The position numbers and the translations under genes were made by a program. Below are positions 57,086 to 64,000 of a stretch of DNA of 64,000 nt, one piece after another. How positions within the stretch are numbered: position 1 is the stretch's first letter; each line of letters opens with the position of its first letter. Under the pieces are notes generated by a model that was given only the letters and a program-made list of their open reading frames with translations, was not told where the DNA came from and searched no databases. The stretch is from Platerodrilus igneus (taxonomy: Eukaryota > Arthropoda > Insecta > Coleoptera > Lycidae), in contig JARFIW010001108.1 in NCBI GenBank assembly GCA_036346225.1, positions 6,121,076-6,185,075 of the forward strand, read 5' to 3'.

Positions 57086-59890
57086 TTTGCCACGGCTGCT
57101 CAGCTGCTTCCTGAAAATAAAACTAACTACTCAAAACAAAAAAACGTTGCAACGGTACATCGCTTACCTTTATTAACATACCAGACATAAAGTACACGCC
57201 AATATAAAATTTAGACTCTTGGTTCACACATTATTTACATATTATATGCACATTTCATATTCGACATTTATACCAGATAATATACCAAATTACTTATATA
57301 ATAGAAACAAGCCTTAATTAATTTACTCTTTCAAATCTCTGATAAAAACTATATACAGCCCCGCCCCCCTATTTATTCCCTTAACAGTAAGTTTCAATAT
57401 CCATAATTACCTCAAATAAATATTTCTAATTAATAAAATAAAAACAAAAGCAATAGGGCTTTACCACGTTTCTAACTTTAACTCTGGTTTAATACAAGCT
57501 GATAGTAAAACCTTAGCTTTCGTGCTAATTTCTGCACATCAATAATCAAAAAAACCCTCTTACCTTATACATAAATTAAATATTACAGATGCCATGCAGC
57601 ACTCATAAATTTCCACATAAAATATAATCAACCTAATTCAACTTAAATTGTTTAATTAGAAACTTTTCCCTGTTTGTTTTTTTTATACATAAAAATTATT
57701 CACCTCAATGCACTAACTCGTTAATCACCAGTTTATACACAGATACAATGGAAAAATATCAGTTACCTGGATTTTATAACTGCACACGGATCTGCTATCA
57801 TACCATCAGTGACTGCGGCATTCAGGAATACCCCAATCTGGACTGCAATAACCCCGATTGCAAGCTACAACCATATTACCACGAATTCACCTTGTCTACC
57901 AATTCGATAGTGCATCCAAACTTTCCAGACTTTTCTACTGATACCATTAATTGTTGGTAATTACCACATCGACCAAACACTGACATCTACTCCATTTTCC
58001 AATTGCATACTCAGTGCAACTTAAAGCAAACTTTTTCTGCTTACGTAACGTAAATTTTCATGCAAAACGTAAAAGCATTTCTGTATGGAGCCGTCAGCTT
58101 CATGAACGTTAATATTAACGTACGCTAGGCTGTTACTAAGAGATCTTTCAGCTTGTCGAAGACTAATAGGTACTTCCATCGATGTTCCCCGTTTATATAA
58201 TGCTTCCCATCCCTCAAAGCCTGTTAATGCCAGAAAATTTCTACAATACAACCACGCCATTTTTCAAAAACTTTCAACTTTTCAAGTTTCGTTGTAACCA
58301 AGCCCCTGCTTTCCCGTTCCAATTAACGTTCAAACTATGCCTGTGTTAACACGTGTTATCTCCATTTCGCTTTAACGCTACAAATCACCTATCTCTTACT
58401 TGTTTTCCATCTCTGTGGTATACTAATCCCTGCTACTCATCCAACTTAACCTTGTATTCCCTCACCTAAGCCAACAAGCGCTTATGTTTAAACTACGCCT
58501 ATCTCATTTATACACATGCTATCAAACAACCCCTCTTTGTTTCTTTGTTAACAAGCCTCATTCGTAACGATCAAAGTTACCCTAACAACTTGAGTTTTAC
58601 ATCCTTTTAAGAGGCTATAAATTTATTCTAATTGATGTCAGAAACCAACACTACCTGGAATTTCTGTTGTTTGTGCAACGTTATCGCTCCTCTTACCAGA
58701 AAACATACGACAGTTAAATCTGTTTATAACTTAATGATTCTAGGAAGGCTTCTTCAAAACACTTTCAAACTTTTTTAACAACTATAACGGTCAACTTGGC
58801 TTTTAGTTAACACTACCAGAAAAACTAAACAGTTTTAAATCGTAGAAAAGCTTTTCAACACATATACAACGAACTTTGCTGTAAATTAAACGGTTTTTAA
58901 ATCTTACAAATAAAGCTAAAAGCTTTTCAGAACCTACACTTATTAAATACGAGGGTTAAAATATGTTAATGATATGACTTTTTAAATGCTATCTTAGAAT
59001 TTTTCAGTAACATTATTAATTTCTAAACCAAATGATTTTGAAAAGCGTTTCAAAATTACGTGTTGTTCGTTCACATAATGAACCACTAAATTAATGGACA
59101 GCAAAGCTGCAGATTCCTTGGTTGAAAATGTTGGGATATGTTCAAATTTACCTCAGTCCAAAAGTTGATAATAACCGAAATATGGGGTGTCAAAGTTTTA
59201 ATTTACATTAATTTTTTTCTTAATAATTCATCAACAGGGCGACTTAATGGCACAAAATTAGACATTGAGAGTTTTCTGGGCGAAAATTTCAAATTCATTC
59301 TTAGTTTGGATGCCACTTGCTACGTACCTAGATGTAGCCGGAAGAAACATAAATACCAGGCCGATTACCAGCATTGGAGTGTAGGGGGGGATTCACCTAC
59401 ATACCAAGAAAACAAAAAAAAGCACGTTTTCCACGATTATCTATTAGCAAATAAAAAAAATTCAGTACTTTAAATACGAAGTGCGCATCTCGCATTTTAC
59501 ACAAAATAAAATTAATCAGTAGTAAATAAACATGTGAGAGCTTTTGTCAAGCGTTTTTTTTAAATCGCACCTGATACTTTTGTAAAATAAACTAATCAGT
59601 AAGAAAGAATTAACGTGTGTCTGTCAAACATTTTTAACAATGGCACATCACACCTGTAGAGCGATAATATCGATTCGCAGCAACAATCAATAGTTCTACA
59701 GTGTCACGTTTCTTAGCACGTAACTACACCAAACGTTGATACGGAATATGCCATTGATATACACAAAAGAAAACAAGTTGTGTACCTGTATGTGTCTGGA
59801 TACTTAACTTGCAAACCGTCTGGGGTGAGTCAGCTCAGCAGCGCCACGGTCGTCGGGATCTATTTACCCTGTTACCATAACTGCAGCAGC
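57086..59890. other. LTR-like noncoding stretch U4 and debris
   Basis: Shares with U1 (39.6-41.6 kb) the blocks GCCACGGCTGCTCA (57,092), TGGTTTAATACAAGCT (57,485) and the following ACxTxxGTGCTAAxTTT region, so both belong to one diverged repeat family. Open stretches at 57,748-57,960 (plus), 58,021-58,260 (minus) and 59,138-59,473 (plus, 111 codons) have no recognised homology. Confidence 0.4.
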
Positions 59891-59941
59891 GGTCTACGGA
59901 CAAAAGCAGTAGGTCTACCGACAAAAGCAGTTGGTCTACAT
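59891..59941. repeat. Short tandem repeat, 21-bp unit
   Basis: GGTCTACxGACAAAAGCAGT occurs twice in tandem, with a partial third copy (GGTCTACA). No function inferred. Confidence 0.8.
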
Positions 59942-60194
59942 AAAGAAAGAACCAATTTGGCCTCCAGCTATTAGCAATACACGCAAGATACCTCCTACTT
60001 GTCGAACAAAAAACGTGCATTGCTTTTGAAGTACTGTGACGAATGATGTAGAAAATATTTCAACGCACTAGCTGCAGAATCAAATTCAAAATGGGTTCAA
60101 ATAACACGAGTTCGAACTGCGATCCTCGCATTATCGAAGCACGATTAGCAAAACTGGAAAGCACGCTATCAAATAATAGTAGAATCTATCATTT

Positions 60195-60491
60195 CGATAA
60201 GCCTTTAAATGGGAAATGCCAGAGAAAGCAATTATACGTTATCGGAAGGTTTAACAAATTACCGGATACCTAAAACAAGGTATAGACTATTTAATTTATG
60301 GAATAACTTTTCGTTTTAAAAGCAAAAGGGATTTGAGTTTAAATTATGTTAAGCGGACTTATACTGAACAGGTACACTATATAGGGTATTGTTAAAGAAT
60401 TTAAGAATTGAAACGGAGTTTATTCAAACGAGTAATGAATTAACAAGGGAGAAAAATAGGGTAATTAATTTATGCTGAAAAAACGTAACAC
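60195..60491 (+). repeat. Fragment of the LTR family seen at 28,474-29,660
   Basis: Resembles the last 300 bp of the hAT-inserted solo LTR (29,370-29,660) at perhaps 70-75% identity, sharing CGGATACCTAAAACAAG, ATGAATTAACAAGGG and the end AACGTAACA. The left part of the LTR is not found upstream. Confidence 0.65.
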
Positions 60492-62165
60492 GCTTGTAGT
60501 AAGCGCCATTTACAGTACATTAAATTTCTTTAAAATGACTTTTTGTGTCTTAAATGTTAAGATTTATGAATTTTGCATCTTTTTACGCAAAAATGGTATA
60601 CCTTGTAAATATCTCTCCGAGAGACCGTTTTCCAGATATCTCCGTATCGATTATTCAGTACAATTTTTAAATTCTTGAAAGTAATTTTTTTATGTAGGCT
60701 GTGATTAAATCAGATGCAATAACAGCATGAAGTAGCTCAACAACCCATGAGCAGTATACTCTGATAACTAATTTTGCACGGTTGAAGAGCATACGATACC
60801 GGCATTAACAGTGAAGAGCAGGTATGTATACAAGTACCGCGAGAGTACTGCTTCGAAGTAGAATAAAACTCTTACTCGATTGATTACGGGTGTAATAATT
60901 AGAGTCGGTATTTATTAGCAAAGACGTATAGAAATTGTTACGGTTAAATGGCATTACGTTACGAATTTGATTTGCACAGAAGAGGCAGGAACCCGGTAAC
61001 AATTTTAATGGTGCATTGGTCAACTACAATGGTGCGCGAGTGGATTCCTATTGCAAAAAAAATTATATAAAAATTATAATGTTATAAAATGTAGAATGGT
61101 CAAAATACAAAACTACAAATATCACTTACCTTGAAAGGTAATACTAGCTTCAGAAATAAGGCACGCAAAACAGTCTTCTTCCAACAATTCTTTCTATATT
61201 CTTGGTATCCGGAAGATGATTATTCCGGATAGGTTTTCGTGCTTTCGGTTTTTCTAAATTTCGTCATCTCATACTCTACCTTTATTTGCCATGAAAGTAC
61301 TCGTTAACTGGTATTGAATTAAAGAAGTTTTCGAAATAAAAGTCACTCTCAAAAAACGATTTCATCACTGGAGCAGTTGGATATTTTTTCACAATTTGTC
61401 TTTCTATCTTTACCTTTATTATAAATAACTCCAATTATAACTTCAAGTTTAAACTTTATTAACAGTAAATTCCGAAAATATAATTGCACGTACATTTACC
61501 TTAAAACACAAACTTGGTATGCCTTCAACTGGCCAGGTACTATTAACCGAACTCCATAAAAAAACATCAGTCCTTAAATAATGCTACGATTCCATTGTTC
61601 TAATTTTCCAGATTGATCTATATATTTTAAATCCTCTTTATTTGGAAGTGTCCTTACTAACATTACACAGAAAAACAGCGCAATAACTACCTTTTCTTGG
61701 CCATTCCAATGTCCATTAGAAATACTAATTTTGTGCTCGTTAACTGAGAATAATTCCCCAAGTATTTCTGCGGTGTGCGAAAATAATTAACAAGATTGTG
61801 AAAAGTGTTCTTTTTTTTGTAAGCTTTCACCAAATTAATGAAGGACGAATTGATTACGAGGTCGCTCTATTTGAATAAACTGTTTAAAATGTTTTCTCTA
61901 TTTTTGGTTCTAAAAATTACAAAAAACTTTTAGATAGTTAGAATTTTTAAATCGTGATTGATGAACGTTTAATGACTTTAAAAAATTGTTGCTTATTCTC
62001 TTTGTGCTTAGTCATATTGCTTATATACAGAGTAGTCACGTATATAGCCAATAACAAAAAAATATAAAACAAAACGATGAGTAGTGTCAGTTTTATTAAC
62101 CAAACAATTCGCTAAACAAAATACTGAGCAAACATTTCAAAAGTGCTTGTACATTTTATTTAGAC
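60492..62165. other. Noncoding stretch upstream of the Myb/SANT-like gene
   Basis: AT-rich. No coding sequence or known repeat recognised. The last few hundred bases presumably hold the promoter of the following gene, but I see no decisive core-promoter motif. Confidence 0.3.
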
Positions 62166-63781
62166 ATGGAATCGCAATCCATTAGAACACTCCAAAAGAA
62201 ACGTACTTCGAATTTTCGCGAAGATGAAACAAAGTTATTGATTCAACTTTGGGGAAGTCCTTATATCCAAAATAAACTCTACCTAACTCATAGAAAAGCC
62301 CCTGTAATGCGCATTTTGGCAGCAAACATGCAACAGCGTGGCTTTTATAGAACCCCTGATGAAATTAAAACTAGAATACGCAATTTGAAATGTTTGTATC
62401 ATCGAATTAAGCGAACTACGACTTTCGGAACTGGCGTAGGCACCGTTGATCCTGATTGGCCACATTTTAAAGCTATGGACGCCATTTTGAGCAAGGAGGG
62501 GGTACCAAAAGCAACCGACCGTAATAATGAAGCAGCCCTTGAAGGCCCCAGATGCGAGGACATCAAACAAGAAATCGACATCGATATCAATGATGATATG
62601 GAATCCTGGGCCACAAACGATAGCATAGGGTTTGTATAATTTTTAAATTTTTAATAATTTAGAAAAGCCGCCATTTTGTATGACAGTACAGTAAACATTC
62701 ACTTTTTAAATAAATAAATCCCTAGCTAAATTTATTAGTCAACATCTATTGCTTTTTAGAACATATGCCTTGACTTTATTTAAACAAATCAGAAGCAATT
62801 GTGTAAACTAGTGCAAAACGTTTTTTCTTATTTTGTTTTATTTCTCTTAAAATACGCTGGTTTTATAGTTTGCAAAAGACCACGTAGAAGAATTGTTTAA
62901 CAGCTACAAGTTTGTTTAAAAATGTATAAAGCGATTTAATAAAATTTAAGTACAATTTTGGATGTTTTACTAAATTTTGAAAGGCAAAACAAAAACTGTC
63001 AGTAATTTTTTGACAAGTTGTACTAATTTCGTTATAATGGTATTGTGTAGATCTGAAACCAGTGACGAACCAGCGCCATCGATTATATTCAAACCTACAG
63101 CACCTGCAAAACCCAAGCCCAAAGAAGTTGAAAACACAATCATCTCAAATACCCAACCCAAAGCAATTTCCACCATTTTACCTAGTTTCTCAATTCCAAG
63201 CCAAAACACAACTTTGAAACCAGGAACAATGCCATCAATACCTGTGCCTTTACTAATTTTGAACAGTTTGCAACCTCAACAGTCAACAAATGAAAAGAGA
63301 AACTCTCCAAATTTTATATCTGCCTCTCATGAAAAAAGCTACAATGGTAAGTTACAAAATTTCAAACGCCCATAATGGTGTAATTTTAGATTTTAACATT
63401 ACTTTGAAAGAGCTCGTGAAGATACAAAAAGAAAATCTAGATATTGAAAAGCAAAAACTCGAAATACAAAAGCAGAGATTAGAATTCGACAGGCTAGTGG
63501 GGTCTCAGTTATTAACCTTAGTGCCCATGATTGGTGGGTTTTTACAACAATTAGCATATACTTCAAACCATGATGAACATACAAGTCCAAGGGGTAATAA
63601 ACGAACAAGAATGGAAGAAATTGATATATTTAAAGATAGTAAAATTCTACGTACCGTTCTCGAACGAGGTATTAAAAAGTATATGTTAGATGAAGAAGAA
63701 AGTAAAGAATCAGACAATGAAGAAGAAAAAGACGACGACGAAATTTCGCAAGAAGAAAACAGTAATGCTAGTAGTAAATAG
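62166..63781 (+). CDS. Myb/SANT-like DNA-binding domain protein, three exons
   Basis: The only gene here that looks intact. Model: exon 1 62,166-62,629, exon 2 63,051-63,346, exon 3 63,390-63,781, giving 383 residues. Introns begin GTTTGT and GTAAGT and end GTGTAG and TTTTAG; both junctions keep the frame. Start context is AGACATGG. Residues about 15-115 form a Myb/SANT-like (MADF-related trihelix) domain: FREDETKLLIQLWG, RGFYRTPDEIKTRIRNLK, DPDWPHFKAMDAIL. A Pro/Ser-rich middle follows, then a coiled coil (KENLDIEKQKLEIQKQRLEF), a short hydrophobic LLTLVPMIGGFL segment and an acidic Glu/Asp tail. Likely a nuclear DNA-binding regulator. Such domains also occur in Harbinger-transposon accessory proteins, so a domesticated origin is possible. 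The second intron is only 43 bp. AATAAA-like signals follow near 63,910. Confidence 0.75.
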
Positions 63782-64000
63782 TTTTCTTCTTTTTATTTAT
63801 TTTGCTCAAAATCGAGTCACTAGATTTTAGAATTTTAACGTAAGTACTTAATTTAACAAGACATTCCTGTTGCAGTATTACTTTTTATTTAAAAACATGT
63901 ATTTATTTAAATAAAAATGTTTTTATGTTAAATATATTAATTAAAGTAAAACATCCTAACGCTTCTGAAGTTGGCACGACATTCTTTGAATTTTTAAAAC
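63782..64000. other. 3' flank of the Myb/SANT-like gene
   Basis: AT-rich 3' untranslated region and flank. AATAAA within AAATAAAAATG at about 63,910 is a likely polyadenylation signal. Confidence 0.45.

Noticed and set aside
59138..59473. 111-codon plus-strand frame as a gene
   Set aside because: Composition is plausible but no domain is recognised and the surroundings are repeat debris.

Overview
The window looks like repeat-dense, AT-rich genomic DNA from an arthropod, most likely an insect. I cannot name the species. The evidence is the set of transposon families (errantivirus with an F-type envelope gene, BEL/Pao, Ty1/copia, IS630/Tc1/mariner, pogo-like, a ZMYM1-like hAT, a tRNA-derived SINE) and the short GT-AG introns. 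Only one gene looks intact: a three-exon Myb/SANT-like gene at 62.2-63.8 kb. Almost everything else is mobile DNA at different stages of decay.

Layout. 0.9-4.1 kb: a decayed intron-containing pogo/Tigger-like gene, invaded by a foldback MITE and a TG microsatellite. 4.1-6.8 kb: noncoding, with one clean TA-flanked MITE. 6.8-27.3 kb: a nested stack. An IS630-type transposon copy (A) carries an errantivirus provirus (7,979-25,466, minus strand). The errantivirus envelope gene is in turn split by a BEL/Pao element (9,756-16,338, identical 373-bp LTRs, GACTA duplication). Copy A also holds a solo errantivirus LTR (26,503-27,060). An inverted paralogue of copy A (copy B, 35,858-38,975) shows both errantivirus insertion sites empty. 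27.2-31.0 kb: a hAT transposase pseudogene split by a 1.19-kb solo LTR. 31-35.9 kb: Gypsy debris and a direct repeat pair. 39-45.6 kb: AT tracts flanked by inverted repeats, a hAT MITE, and LTR-like stretches with primer-binding-site-like motifs. 45.6-47.8 kb: a mariner element with inverted repeats of about 530 bp. 47.9-49.8 kb: a second, truncated errantivirus pol. 51.6-56.4 kb: a young copia element (identical 301-bp LTRs, GTCTT duplication) inserted at the 3' end of the tRNA-like head of a SINE. 56.9-61 kb: more LTR-like debris.

The reading frames of the two youngest elements are broken mainly at homopolymer runs that look one base too short. This suggests residual long-read assembly errors, so some 'pseudogene' calls here may be too pessimistic. 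All boundaries were read by eye. No similarity search or alignment program was run.
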